64,000 nucleotides of DNA from Flavobacterium aquaticum (GCF_003259835.1 NZ_QLMI01000006.1:124001-188000), one strand, 5' to 3'; positions 49,535 to 58,627 are shown, numbered from the stretch's first letter. Program-made: numbers and translations. Notes: generated from the letters alone by a model not told the origin.

Positions 49535-51085
49535 TTATTTTACTATAATTTCATTTCCTTCTTTATCGAAGAAATGATATTCTAGATACGTGTAAGCGTC
49601 ACGAGGTATAATTTTCACCCATTTCTTATGCTCGAAAAACCATTTCGAACGTAATGATGGAAAACCTTTAGTAAGGTATGCTGCCACAAATGGATGTACG
49701 TTAAGCACAACTTTTTTATGGTCTTTTATAATGCGTTCAAGGTCAGACGCTATTTTGTCGATGATTAAAATTGGAGCTTCAATTTCCCCGTTTTCATTGT
49801 TAGGGTCTTCTTCTCTTGTTTTAATATTAACTTCTGGTCTAACTCTTTGTCTAGTAATTTGAATTAATCCAAATTTGCTAGGAGGCAAGATTTTATGCTT
49901 GGCCTTATCGTCACTCATTTCTTCTCTTAAGAAATCGTACAATACTTTGCGGTTTTCTGGATTTTGCATATCAATGAAATCCACCACGATAATTCCGCCC
50001 ATGTCTCTAAGTCGTAACTGACGTGCAATTTCAGCTGCAGCAATCATATTTACTTCTAGAGCAGTATCTTCTTGGCTAGTTGCTTTGCTTGAACGATTTC
50101 CACTGTTCACGTCAATAACGTGTAAAGCTTCGGTATGTTCAATAATCAAATAAGCACCTTTGCTCATGGAAACTGTTTTTCCAAAAGACGTTTTTATTTG
50201 TCGTTCAATATTGTATTTCTCAAAAAGAGGCAGTTCCTTAGACTGATAGTGTTTTACGATAGACACTTTGTCGGGAGCTATTTCTTGCAAATACTCCTTC
50301 GTTTCAAGATACAAATCTTCATCATCAACATGAATACCAGTGAAGGTATCATTGAATACATCTCGTAAGATAGAAGAGGCTTTATTAAGTTCTCCTAATA
50401 CTTTTGATGGATGATGTGCAGTTTGTAATCTTCTGCTCATTGCCGACCAACGGTCGAGCAGTGTTTGTAGATCTTTATCAAGTTCGGCTACTTTTTTGCC
50501 TTCGGCTACTGTTCGCACAATAACACCGAATCCTTTTGGTTTGATAGATTGAACCAATCGTTTTAATCTGTCTTTTTCTTCTCTCGATTCTATTTTTTGT
50601 GAAACAGAAACGCGATCTGAAAAAGGAACTAAAACTACATATCTTCCGGCTAATGAAATCTCAGAACTAATTCTAGGACCTTTAGTCGAAATAGGCTCTT
50701 TCACCACCTGAACTAAAACTGATTGATTGGCGCTTAGAATGTCAGTTATAGCACCATCTTTATCAATTTCAGCTTCAAAAGGAAAATTTTTGAGTGAATA
50801 ATCTTTTAATTTACCTGCGCTTACAAGTTTAATGAATTTCATTAAAGAAGGAAGATTAGGACCTAAATCATGATAATGCAAAAAAGCATCTTTTTCATGA
50901 CCTAAATTCACAAAAGCGGCATTTAAACCAGCAACAGGTTTACGGATTTTGGCAATAAAAATATCACCAACCGCAAAATTGCTTTGCTTTTCTTCTTCTT
51001 TGTGTAATTCTATTAGTTTTCCATCTTTTAATAAGGCAAAATCTACAGCGTCTGAACCAGATCTAATAATTAACTCTTTGTTCAT
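49535..51085 (-). CDS. rng: ribonuclease G/E family protein
   Basis: A 516-residue endoribonuclease that processes rRNA and degrades mRNA. An S1-like domain lies near the N terminus (VGDIFIAKIRKPVAGLNAAFVNLG). The catalytic domain has IIEHTEALHVIDVNSG and GGIIVVDFIDM, carrying the conserved metal-binding Asp residues, and the length fits RNase G and not full-length RNase E. I chose the ATG at 51085; an in-frame ATG at 51133 would add 16 residues unlike the family. It follows the tiny basic gene and HU on the same strand. Confidence 0.92.
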   Translation of the reverse strand: MNKELIIRSGSDAVDFALLKDGKLIELHKEEEKQSNFAVGDIFIAKIRKPVAGLNAAFVNLGHEKDAFLHYHDLGPNLPSLMKFIKLVSAGKLKDYSLKNFPFEAEIDKDGAITDILSANQSVLVQVVKEPISTKGPRISSEISLAGRYVVLVPFSDRVSVSQKIESREEKDRLKRLVQSIKPKGFGVIVRTVAEGKKVAELDKDLQTLLDRWSAMSRRLQTAHHPSKVLGELNKASSILRDVFNDTFTGIHVDDEDLYLETKEYLQEIAPDKVSIVKHYQSKELPLFEKYNIERQIKTSFGKTVSMSKGAYLIIEHTEALHVIDVNSGNRSSKATSQEDTALEVNMIAAAEIARQLRLRDMGGIIVVDFIDMQNPENRKVLYDFLREEMSDDKAKHKILPPSKFGLIQITRQRVRPEVNIKTREEDPNNENGEIEAPILIIDKIASDLERIIKDHKKVVLNVHPFVAAYLTKGFPSLRSKWFFEHKKWVKIIPRDAYTYLEYHFFDKEGNEIIVK

Positions 51086-51192
51086 GCAGTACATTTTTAT
51101 CCATTCGCCAAGGCGAACAGATGGATTAAACATTTTTTACAGGCAGTTGTACCTGGGAATCAATTTAAAATTGATTCATTTCAATGAACTTT

Positions 51193-51235
51193 TTTCTAAA
51201 AAAGAAAAAGTAGTTTTAAACTACTTTTTCTTTTT
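51193..51235 (-). terminator. near-perfect palindromic terminator overlapping the tiny basic gene
   Basis: Two 16-bp arms (51201-51216 and 51218-51233) separated by one base, followed on the minus strand by a T run. The hairpin includes the last codons and the stop of the 30-residue gene. Confidence 0.7.
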
Positions 51236-51313
51236 ATGACGGTTTGCTCTCGCTCTTTTCTTACGTTTGTGAGTTGCTACCTTATGTCTTTTTCTTTTTT
51301 TACCACTTGGCAT
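51221..51313 (-). CDS. 30-residue very basic protein, possible ribosomal protein
   Basis: An ORF starting at ATG 51313 and ending at TAG 51221. It begins MPSGKKRKRHKVATHKRKKR and ends RANRHKKKK, with about two thirds of residues Lys, Arg or His and no acidic residues. Such composition is typical of tiny ribosomal proteins that thread into rRNA. It lies 32 bases after HU on the same strand, and a strong terminator covers its end. It is not the THX type. A flavobacterial ribosome-specific small protein (bL38) has been described, but I cannot confirm that this is it. Confidence 0.65.
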   Translation of the reverse strand: MPSGKKRKRHKVATHKRKKRARANRHKKKK

Positions 51314-51345
51314 AACATGTTGGTGTTTAGATTAATAAATAGTTT

Positions 51346-51639
51346 TTATACTGTAACTTCTGTTTTTTCTTTAACGCTTTCAACAAACACTTTAGCAGGT
51401 TTGAATGCTGGAATGTTGTGTGCAGGAATTTTAATTGTAGTATTTTTAGAAATGTTTCTTCCTGTTTTTTCAGCTCTTGTTTTAATAATAAAACTTCCAA
51501 AACCTCTTAAATAAACATTGTCACCAGTTTCTAACGAGTTTTTCACTTCTTCCATAAAAGTCTCAACTGTTGCTTGAACATCTCCTTTTTCAAGTCCTAA
51601 TTTTTCTGAAATTTTCGCTACGATATCTGCTTTCGTCAT
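51346..51639 (-). CDS. HU/IHF-family DNA-binding protein
   Basis: A 97-residue histone-like protein. The N terminus MTKADIVAKISEKLGL and the middle VYLRGFGSFIIKTRAEKTGRN(…) followed by KIPAHNIPAFKPAK are the HU/IHF signature, with the Pro in the DNA-intercalating arm. It bends DNA and shapes the nucleoid. It is probably cotranscribed with the tiny basic gene. A minus-strand promoter with TATATTTG at 51680-51687 lies upstream. Confidence 0.93.
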   Translation of the reverse strand: MTKADIVAKISEKLGLEKGDVQATVETFMEEVKNSLETGDNVYLRGFGSFIIKTRAEKTGRNISKNTTIKIPAHNIPAFKPAKVFVESVKEKTEVTV

Positions 51640-51679
51640 TTTCTTTCGTATTTATATTTTGTGTATTTTTTTGAGTTTG

Positions 51680-51711
51680 CAAATATAAGAATTAAAAAAA
51701 CAATAAATCAA
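51680..51711 (-). promoter_or_regulatory. putative HU promoter
   Basis: TATATTTG (51680-51687, minus strand) with TTG 21 bases upstream at 51709-51711 fits the Bacteroidetes promoter consensus. Confidence 0.5.
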
Positions 51712-51770
51712 TCATAATTGATTAAATTTTAATTACTAAAGATTTATTTTTGTTGTCCCAATATAAAAAC

Positions 51771-52820
51771 ATGGAATTTTCTAACTCTTTAATTCAATGG
51801 TATTTACAAAATAAGCGCGACTTACCATGGCGAAACACAACCAATCCGTACTACATTTGGCTCTCAGAAATTATGCTACAACAAACACGAGTAGCGCAAG
51901 GTTTACCTTATTTCTTATCTTTTACAGAAGCTTTTCCAACCGTTTTTGACTTGGCTAATGCAGACGAAGAAAAAGTGCTAAAATTATGGCAAGGATTAGG
52001 TTATTATTCCAGAGCCAGAAACTTGCACGCTACCGCAAAACACATTGCTTTTGAATTAAATGGCGAATTTCCATCTACTTATAAAGAGTTGTTACAATTA
52101 AAAGGTGTTGGAGAATATACGGCTGCCGCCATCGCTTCTTTTTCATTTAATGAATCTGTTGCTGTCTTAGATGGCAATGTCTTCCGAGTTTTGAGTCGTT
52201 ATTATAATGTAGAAAGTGATATTTCATTTCCCAAAACCAAAACAGAATTTCAACAACTAGCACAAGAAGTATTGGACAAAAAGAATCCTGCTTTGTTCAA
52301 TCAGGCAATTATGGAATTTGGTGCGTTGCAATGTGTTCCAAAAAATCCAAATTGTGAAGCTTGTGTCTTAAATTCGAGTTGTGCTGGACTTCAATATAAA
52401 AAAGTAAACCAACTTCCGGTTAAAACCAAAAAAACAAAAGTCACGCCCCGTTACTTAAATTATTTAATTTTAAAAGATTCCGATTCTAACTTTATCGTTC
52501 AAAAACGTGAAGGAAAAGGAATTTGGGAAAATTTATACGAATTTCCAGTTTTTGAAACCGAGTTACAATTATCGGAAAATGAAATTATAAGTAAAGTTTC
52601 TAAAATGGAATTCTTCAATAAACAACCGATTGAAGTTATTTCGCTTCACAATGATGTTAAGCTTCATAAACTATCGCACCAACATTTAAATATTCGCTTT
52701 TTTGAGGTACAATTCGATTCTAAATTACCTGATTCAAAACCAATTACAGAAGTTGAAAAACTACCTTTTCCAATAGTAATTCACAATTTTATCGTTGCAA
52801 ATTATTGTAATTCACTTTAA
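51771..52820 (+). CDS. mutY: A/G-specific adenine glycosylase MutY
   Basis: A 349-residue DNA repair enzyme that removes adenine opposite 8-oxoguanine. Catalytic Glu is in SEIMLQQTRV; the helix-hairpin-helix has LKGVGEYTAAAIASF and the catalytic Asp in VLDGNVFR. The Fe-S cluster cysteines CPKNPNC-type spacing C-x6-C-x2-C-x5-C are in CVPKNPNCEACVLNSSC. A NUDIX-like C-terminal domain recognises oxoG. I took the ATG at 51771 and not the TTG at 51750. It is followed by ssb, whose promoter overlaps its end. Confidence 0.93.
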   Translation: MEFSNSLIQWYLQNKRDLPWRNTTNPYYIWLSEIMLQQTRVAQGLPYFLSFTEAFPTVFDLANADEEKVLKLWQGLGYYSRARNLHATAKHIAFELNGEFPSTYKELLQLKGVGEYTAAAIASFSFNESVAVLDGNVFRVLSRYYNVESDISFPKTKTEFQQLAQEVLDKKNPALFNQAIMEFGALQCVPKNPNCEACVLNSSCAGLQYKKVNQLPVKTKKTKVTPRYLNYLILKDSDSNFIVQKREGKGIWENLYEFPVFETELQLSENEIISKVSKMEFFNKQPIEVISLHNDVKLHKLSHQHLNIRFFEVQFDSKLPDSKPITEVEKLPFPIVIHNFIVANYCNSL

Positions 52821-52833
52821 ATTACTATTTTTG
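52805..52833 (+). promoter_or_regulatory. putative ssb promoter
   Basis: TTG at 52805-52807 and TATTTTTG at 52826-52833 with an 18-base spacer, overlapping the end of mutY and 26 bases before the ssb start. Confidence 0.5.
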
Positions 52834-52858
52834 ATTAACCCTAATAAATATATAAGCC

Positions 52859-53260
52859 ATGAACGGAACATTAAACAAGGTTATTTTGATAGGTCATTTA
52901 GGTGACGAAGTAAAAATGCACTACTTTGAAGGTGGTAATTGTATAGGACGTTTTCCTTTAGCTACAAACGAAGTGTACATCAACAAAACTACTGGAGAAA
53001 AAATTACTTCTACAGAATGGCACAACATTGTTGTTCGAAATAAAGCAGCCGAAATTTGCGAAAAATACCTTTCTAAAGGCGATAAAATTTACATTGAAGG
53101 TCGAATCAAATCGCGTCAATGGCAAGCTGAAGACGGTGCTACAAAATACACTACTGAAATTCAGGTAACAGAATTTACATTCTTAAATACCAAAAAAGAG
53201 ACCGATTTAAGTAAGTCATCTTTACCAACAGGCAGCGCACCTGACGATTTTAATGTTTAA
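52859..53260 (+). CDS. ssb: single-stranded DNA-binding protein
   Basis: A 133-residue OB-fold protein: MNGTLNKVILIGHLGDEV at the N terminus, then EWHNIVVRNKAAEICEKYLSKGDKIYIEG and a short tail. SSB coats single-stranded DNA during replication and repair and binds partners through its tip. Here the tip ends in DDFNV, not the usual acidic -DDDIPF or -DDLPF. This may be a secondary SSB or a variant tail. It is the gene between mutY and gldE, an order common in flavobacteria. Confidence 0.92.
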   Translation: MNGTLNKVILIGHLGDEVKMHYFEGGNCIGRFPLATNEVYINKTTGEKITSTEWHNIVVRNKAAEICEKYLSKGDKIYIEGRIKSRQWQAEDGATKYTTEIQVTEFTFLNTKKETDLSKSSLPTGSAPDDFNV

Positions 53261-53275
53261 CTAAATTGATGTAAT

Positions 53276-54568
53276 TTGGATCCTGATCCTGCCAGTTTTC
53301 TCCATTCGATAGACTTTGAATTCCTTTTTGGAATAATAGCAATTATGATATTGCTTGCTTGTTCTGCTTTTATATCGGGCTCAGAAGTAGCGCTTTTTTC
53401 TTTATCTCAAAAAGATATTGACGATATTTCAAATAAAGATTACAACAGTGGAACGCTTATTTCAAGATTATTAGAAAAACCTAAAAAGTTGTTAGCAACC
53501 ATTTTAGTAGCTAATAATTTTGTAAATATTGCCATCGTAATTATTTTCTCTTCTTTTAGCGGACGTTTATTCAACGGAATTGAATCTTCTGTGTTGCGTT
53601 TCATTTTAGAAGTGGTAGTAGTTACGTTTTTCATTTTGCTTTTTGGAGAAGTTTTACCAAAAATATACGCCAATCGAAACAATATGGAGTTTGCCAAAAA
53701 AGTAGCAATCCCAATCTCTATTTTAAATAATATTTTATCTCCAATAAGCGTTCCAATGCGAAACGGAATTCTTTTTATAGAGAAGAAACTTAATGTACAA
53801 AAAGGAAATTTTTCGGTAGACCAACTCTCACAAGCTTTAGAATTGGCATCTCAGACCGACACAACTGATGGTGAACAGAAGATTTTAGAAGGCATCGTAA
53901 CTTTCGGAAATACCGAAGTTCGTCAAGTAATGAGCCCAAGAATTGATGTTTTTGCTTTGAATATTGAAGAGACTTTCTCCCAAGTAATGCCTAAAATTGT
54001 AGAAAAAGGCTATTCTCGAATTCCAGTTTACAAAGAAAATATCGATCAAATTGAAGGGATTCTATTTATTAAAGATTTGATTCCACATATTGATAGCGAA
54101 GATTTCAATTGGACTGAATTGTTGCGTCAGCCTTTCTTTGTTCCTGAAAATAAAAAGCTAGACGATTTATTGAAAGATTTTCAAGGCATGAAAAGTCACT
54201 TAGCAGTTGTGGTGGATGAATATGGCGGAACTTCTGGAATTATTTCATTAGAAGATGTTTTGGAAGAAATTGTAGGCGATATCAGTGATGAATTTGATGA
54301 TGAAGATTTGATTTATTCTCAAATTGATGATAAAAATTTCCTTTTTGAAGGCAAAATCAGCTTGAAAGATTTTTATCGAATTATTGAAGTGGATGAAAAT
54401 GAATTTGAAAGTAAAAAAGGTGAAGCCGAGACTTTAGCTGGATTTTTACTGGAAATTTCTGGAAATTTTCCAAAGAAAAGACAGAAAATAACATTCCATA
54501 ATCTTATTTTTACCATCGAAAATGTAGATAAGAGAAGAATAAAACAAATAAAAGTTACGTTATTGTAA
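53276..54568 (+). CDS. gldE: gliding-motility protein GldE (CNNM/CorC family)
   Basis: A 430-residue protein. An N-terminal CNNM (DUF21) membrane domain has about three to four helices and SGSEVALFSLSQKD. Then come two CBS motifs (VMSPRIDVFAL, YSRIPVYKENIDQIEGILFIKDL) and a C-terminal CorC/HlyC domain (RRIKQIKVTLL). Such proteins are related to magnesium transport. In Flavobacterium johnsoniae GldE is needed with GldD for gliding, and the adjacent GldD supports the name. The start is TTG at 53276; no ATG suits. Confidence 0.9.
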   Translation: MDPDPASFLHSIDFEFLFGIIAIMILLACSAFISGSEVALFSLSQKDIDDISNKDYNSGTLISRLLEKPKKLLATILVANNFVNIAIVIIFSSFSGRLFNGIESSVLRFILEVVVVTFFILLFGEVLPKIYANRNNMEFAKKVAIPISILNNILSPISVPMRNGILFIEKKLNVQKGNFSVDQLSQALELASQTDTTDGEQKILEGIVTFGNTEVRQVMSPRIDVFALNIEETFSQVMPKIVEKGYSRIPVYKENIDQIEGILFIKDLIPHIDSEDFNWTELLRQPFFVPENKKLDDLLKDFQGMKSHLAVVVDEYGGTSGIISLEDVLEEIVGDISDEFDDEDLIYSQIDDKNFLFEGKISLKDFYRIIEVDENEFESKKGEAETLAGFLLEISGNFPKKRQKITFHNLIFTIENVDKRRIKQIKVTLL

Positions 54569-54570
54569 TT

Positions 54571-55131
54571 ATGATACAAAATATAGTAAAATTAAGCTGT
54601 TTGGGATTATTTTTAAGTTTGATTGCTTGTGGAGATGAAACCTTGCCAAAACCAAAAGGACATTTAAGTTTAGAATATCCAAAAGCCAAATATTCTAAAT
54701 TAAATTCGAATTGTAGCTTTACTTTTGAAAAAAATGATTTAGCTAACATTAAAGATAAGTCCTGTGCTTTTGAGATTAACTATCCAAAGATGAAAGCCAC
54801 CATTTATTTAACACATAAACCAGTTAATAATGACATCGATAAATTATTGCGCGATGCTCAAACATTAACTTATAATCACGTGGTTAAAGCAGATGACATC
54901 ATTGAGCAACCTTTTATTAACGATAAGAAAAAAGTGTACGGAATGTTTTATGAAGTAGGTGGAAACGCAGCAACAAACGCTCAGTTTTACGTTACCGATA
55001 GTACAAAAAACTTCATAGTAGGAAGTGTATATTTTTATGCTAAACCTAATTTCGATTCTATTTTACCAGCTGCACAATATCTAAAAGAAGATATGCGAAG
55101 AATTTTAGAAACTTTGGAATGGAAACAATAA
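54571..55131 (+). CDS. gldD: gliding-motility lipoprotein GldD
   Basis: A 186-residue lipoprotein; the lipobox ends at Cys17 (LSLIAC). It has KGHLSLEYPKAKYSKL and a FYEVGGNAATNAQFY segment, as in GldD of flavobacteria. It is needed for T9SS function and gliding, although its molecular action is not known. It starts 2 bases after gldE, and a terminator follows directly at its stop. Confidence 0.9.
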   Translation: MIQNIVKLSCLGLFLSLIACGDETLPKPKGHLSLEYPKAKYSKLNSNCSFTFEKNDLANIKDKSCAFEINYPKMKATIYLTHKPVNNDIDKLLRDAQTLTYNHVVKADDIIEQPFINDKKKVYGMFYEVGGNAATNAQFYVTDSTKNFIVGSVYFYAKPNFDSILPAAQYLKEDMRRILETLEWKQ

Positions 55132-55163
55132 AAAAACGCCCTGAGATAATCAGGGCGTTTTTT
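55131..55163. terminator. bidirectional terminator after gldD
   Basis: A 14-bp stem AAAAAACGCCCTGA (55131-55144) with 55150-55163 around a 5-base loop. It also ends the convergent metal-binding lipoprotein gene. Confidence 0.85.
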
Positions 55164-55165
55164 TA

Positions 55166-55534
55166 TTACATTTTTTTCGATTCCGTTACTTTGTAAGAAT
55201 CACCACCTGCAACACCTTCAATGGTTTTGGTTAACGATTCTAACGATTGTTTTTCAGCGTCGAATTTTACAGTTGCAATTTTAGTTTCAAAATCTACTAC
55301 CGCTTGCCCAACACCTTCTTGGCCAGCTAATTTATTTTCGATTGTTTTAGCACAACCCATAGCGCACGTCATTCCGTCGATAGTAAAACTTGCGGTTTGC
55401 ATTTTAGCTAAATCTGCTTCAGAAACGGCTTCTTTTTTCGTTTCTTCAACTGCAACTTCTTTGTTTTCTTGTTTACAACTTGCTAATGAAAGTGTCATTA
55501 AAAGCACTAAACCAATATTTTTTAAATTTTTCAT
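55166..55534 (-). CDS. heavy-metal-associated (HMA) domain lipoprotein
   Basis: A 122-residue lipoprotein; the lipobox is at Cys20 (SLASC). After a Glu/Lys-rich linker the HMA-like domain begins at about 48. Its metal site is GMTCAMGC (Cys57, Cys61), with three residues between the cysteines where classical HMA domains have two. The domain ends in KVTESKKM. It is likely a periplasmic or surface metal carrier, perhaps for copper. I took the ATG at 55534; an in-frame TTG at 55579 adds 15 residues and spoils the signal peptide. Confidence 0.85.
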   Translation of the reverse strand: MKNLKNIGLVLLMTLSLASCKQENKEVAVEETKKEAVSEADLAKMQTASFTIDGMTCAMGCAKTIENKLAGQEGVGQAVVDFETKIATVKFDAEKQSLESLTKTIEGVAGGDSYKVTESKKM

Positions 55535-55644
55535 ACGAACAAATGTTAAATTAAAAGTCTCTAAATAAAGACTATGCAAAATTACAAAATTTCATAGTGC
55601 TATTTTAAAAATAAAGCCTGAATTTTGACGAACAAAATAGCGCT

Positions 55645-56514
55645 ATGGAAAACAATTCGACAAAATGGTATTTATTAGGCTTTTTAGGCTGCGTTTGGGG
55701 AAGCTCCTTCATCTTAATGCAATTGGGCTTAAAAGGTGTAAACTCGGTGCAATTAGGCAGTTTGCGAATCCTTTTTGCAGCAATATTTTTAATTGTTGTT
55801 GGATTCAAACAAATTCCTCAAATTCCCTTATATAAGTGGAAATACATTGCATTAACTGCTTTGTGTGGTACTTTTATTCCTGCTTTTTTGTTTGCTTTTG
55901 CACTTTCAAAAATTGATGGTTCGATTAGTTCGATTTTAAATTCGTTAACTCCTTTAAATACTCTTTTAGCTGGATTACTCTTTTTTGGAATGAGCGTGCA
56001 ACGAAGTCAAGTATTTGGAGTTATTATTGGATTTATTGGCTGTGCTTTGTTGGTTTTATTTGGTGATGGAGAAAACACTACTGAAAACTATTACTATGCT
56101 ATCTTAATTGTAATTGCTTCGATTTTTTATGGTATCAATGTCAATTTGATAAAAAAATACTTATCTGATTTAAAACCATTAACGATTAGCACGGGAAACT
56201 TTTTGATTATGTTTTTTCCAGCTTTAATCGTTTTATATTTCACTGGCTTTTTTGATGTAATTCAAGAAACTAAAGTACAAACTTCATTAGGCTTTATTGC
56301 TATTTTAGGCATCGTTGGAACCGGATTTTCGAATATTTTATTCTTTAAATTAATTCAGTTGTCGTCGCCTGTTTTTGCTTCTTCGGTTACGTATATTATT
56401 CCAGTAGTGGCTTTTATTTTAGGTTATTTATTTATGAATGAAACGCTTTCTGTGATACAATTACTTGGCGCTTTGATTGTTTTAGTTGGGGTTTACTTTT
56501 CGAGTAAGAAATAA
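55645..56514 (+). CDS. EamA/DMT superfamily transporter
   Basis: A 289-residue protein with about ten hydrophobic helices in two EamA repeats: GFLGCVWGSSFILMQLGLK at the N terminus and FASSVTYIIPVVAFILGYLFMNE in the second half. Members export amino acids, metabolites or drugs. The substrate is unknown. It is transcribed alone, facing the M16 peptidase pair. Confidence 0.9.
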   Translation: MENNSTKWYLLGFLGCVWGSSFILMQLGLKGVNSVQLGSLRILFAAIFLIVVGFKQIPQIPLYKWKYIALTALCGTFIPAFLFAFALSKIDGSISSILNSLTPLNTLLAGLLFFGMSVQRSQVFGVIIGFIGCALLVLFGDGENTTENYYYAILIVIASIFYGINVNLIKKYLSDLKPLTISTGNFLIMFFPALIVLYFTGFFDVIQETKVQTSLGFIAILGIVGTGFSNILFFKLIQLSSPVFASSVTYIIPVVAFILGYLFMNETLSVIQLLGALIVLVGVYFSSKK

Positions 56515-56538
56515 AAAAAACGCCCAATTTCTTGAGCG
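56512..56538 (-). terminator. terminator after the M16 peptidase operon
   Basis: A 7-bp stem CGCTCAA with TTGGGCG (56521-56527 and 56532-56538 on the plus strand) around GAAA, followed by eight T on the minus strand. Confidence 0.7.
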
Positions 56539-56563
56539 CTTTCTGAATTTCATGTTTTGTTTA

Positions 56564-58624
56564 TTATTTGAAATCTGCATCCGTTACACCTTCGTTAATT
56601 TTAACTTCAGTAGTAATTAATTCGATTTCGATACCAACATTCATGATGGTTTTGTATGGGAATTTCAATCCTTTTACGTCTTTGTAATCTTGATAGTAAG
56701 TAGTCTGAGTCATTTTTTGACCACCTTGCTCTAATTCTTTAGATTCAGCAACTTTAAATCCAGTTTTTACGTCGTAGTAGTAAGTAGATTTTCCGTTTTT
56801 AATCACATAAGCATCAGCACCATTAATATTTTCGACACCTGTTAAAGTAACGTCTTTATCTGTTAACAATGCTAACTCTTTGAAAGTTGTAGCTTCCGCT
56901 TGCATATCTTTCAAATCTTGATCTTTAAAATCTTTTCTTTGACCTTGTTGAACAGCATACGCTTCTTTTTCATTTACAACTTGCTTCATCATAGTCATTC
57001 CCATAGCTTTCATTTCAACACCCATTTTCTTTGGAGCTGTTTTAACTACTAATTCTAAAGGAGTTCCTTGAACTGTTCCAGATGACATTACTGCTAATGT
57101 TTTTACATTTTTAACAGCTTTTTCTCCACCAATTGCATTGATATAGTTATTTAAAACGGTTTGAGCTGTTACTCCTGCAGGAACTGGTTTTTTAACCTCT
57201 GGTTTTTCTGTTGGATTACCATATTTATCAAAGTAGAAAATTGGTAATTTTTCTTTTTTGCTCATCGCTTCTAAACCTGGTAAAACATCACCTGCTTTTC
57301 CTACGATAACCACTCTAGTTTTATCTGATAAGAAATATTTATTAGCTGCATTTTTAATATCTTCTGCAGTAACTGCGTTGATATTTTTAATGTAGTTTTC
57401 ATAGAAATCTTCAGATAAACCTTGAGTTTCTTTAAACAACGCATAGCTTGCAATAGTTGAAGGTTTTTCAATTTGCATTACGAAGTTACCTACGTATTTT
57501 GCTTTAGCATTTCTTAAATCTTCTTCAGAAACTAAATCTGTTTTGATTCTTTTTAATTCATTAAAAAATTCAACAACAGCACTATCTGTTACTGTATTTC
57601 TAACAGAAGCACTTGAACGGAATTTATTGATATATTTTCCAGCTCCAATTGAAGAGTACGCTCCATAAGTCCAACCGTGTTTTTCGCGTAAGTTTAAGAA
57701 TAATCTTCCTTCACCACCACCACCTAAAATTTGGTTAGCTAATAAAACTGAAAAATACTCTTTATCTGTCATTTTTAAGTTTGACAAGTTTACTAAAGCA
57801 ATTTCAGACTGTACTGCGTTTGGTGTATCAATAAAGTTGATTTGACTGTATTGAACGTCTTTTGGTTCAGAATAAGATAACTGAGGAGCCGTAGCTTTTC
57901 TCCATTTACCAAAAAGTTTTTCTACTTCTTTTTTAACTTCTTTAAAATTAACATCTCCTACAATTACTAAATACGCATTAGCAGGAACAAAGTAAGTATT
58001 GTAATTTAAAACTACATCATCAAAAGTTACGTTTTTCAACGTTTCTTCACTTGTAAATTCACCTTTGTAGTGTTCTTTTCCAAACACTAAAACATTTTCT
58101 ACTCTACGAGCAATAGCAGAAACACTTTTTTCATCAGCTTTTAAACCTTCGATAATTTTTTCTTTTTCTTTTTCGAATTCAGCTTTATCAAATAATGGAT
58201 TTAAAGCACCATCAGCCATTAATTCTAAAATTCTTTTTGAATATCTTGAAAGTCCGTTTGCTGAAGCTCCAGAAGCATAAAAATTAATATCTGCTCCTAA
58301 GAAGTCGATTTCTTCATTGTATGCGTCTTTAGTAACCGTTTCTGTTCCGTTACCTAACATTCCGCTTAAAATATCAGAAACTCCTTTTTTATTACCTTCT
58401 GCATAAGGCGGGTTATCTAAAGTTAGATTAAAAGAAACACGTGGTAACTTGTGATTTTCCACAACTAAAACTTTCAAACCGTTTTTAAGTACAAAACTTT
58501 GTGGTTTGTTGATGTTGATAGTAGGAGCTGGTCCTGCTTTTGGTTGTGGTCTGTCTTGTGCTTGCATAGTTATTGTTAAAAATAAACTGGCCGCTATGTA
58601 TATAAATTTTTTCATATTCTTCAA
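56564..58624 (-). CDS. M16-family protein, inactive subunit with extra C-terminal domain
   Basis: A 686-residue exported protein (signal ending MQAQ). Two M16 halves run from about 40 to 470, including LREKHGWTYGAYSSIGAGKY. The zinc motif HxxEH is absent; the equivalent place reads GVSDILSGMLG, so it cannot bind zinc as the active subunit does. The C-terminal part (about 490-686) is an outer-membrane lipoprotein-carrier-like sheet with YYYDVKTGFKV. It starts 3 bases after the active M16 gene, and both probably form a heterodimeric periplasmic peptidase. Confidence 0.88.
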   Translation of the reverse strand: MKNMKKFIYIAASLFLTITMQAQDRPQPKAGPAPTININKPQSFVLKNGLKVLVVENHKLPRVSFNLTLDNPPYAEGNKKGVSDILSGMLGNGTETVTKDAYNEEIDFLGADINFYASGASANGLSRYSKRILELMADGALNPLFDKAEFEKEKEKIIEGLKADEKSVSAIARRVENVLVFGKEHYKGEFTSEETLKNVTFDDVVLNYNTYFVPANAYLVIVGDVNFKEVKKEVEKLFGKWRKATAPQLSYSEPKDVQYSQINFIDTPNAVQSEIALVNLSNLKMTDKEYFSVLLANQILGGGGEGRLFLNLREKHGWTYGAYSSIGAGKYINKFRSSASVRNTVTDSAVVEFFNELKRIKTDLVSEEDLRNAKAKYVGNFVMQIEKPSTIASYALFKETQGLSEDFYENYIKNINAVTAEDIKNAANKYFLSDKTRVVIVGKAGDVLPGLEAMSKKEKLPIFYFDKYGNPTEKPEVKKPVPAGVTAQTVLNNYINAIGGEKAVKNVKTLAVMSSGTVQGTPLELVVKTAPKKMGVEMKAMGMTMMKQVVNEKEAYAVQQGQRKDFKDQDLKDMQAEATTFKELALLTDKDVTLTGVENINGADAYVIKNGKSTYYYDVKTGFKVAESKELEQGGQKMTQTTYYQDYKDVKGLKFPYKTIMNVGIEIELITTEVKINEGVTDADFK

Positions 58625-58627
58625 ATC

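Noticed and set aside
51133..51133. ATG at 51133 as the RNase G start
   Set aside because: The extra 16 residues are unlike the family N terminus; MNKELIIRS at 51085 fits.
55221..55568. A 115-residue plus-strand ORF
   Set aside because: It is antisense to the HMA lipoprotein, which has a lipobox and metal motif.
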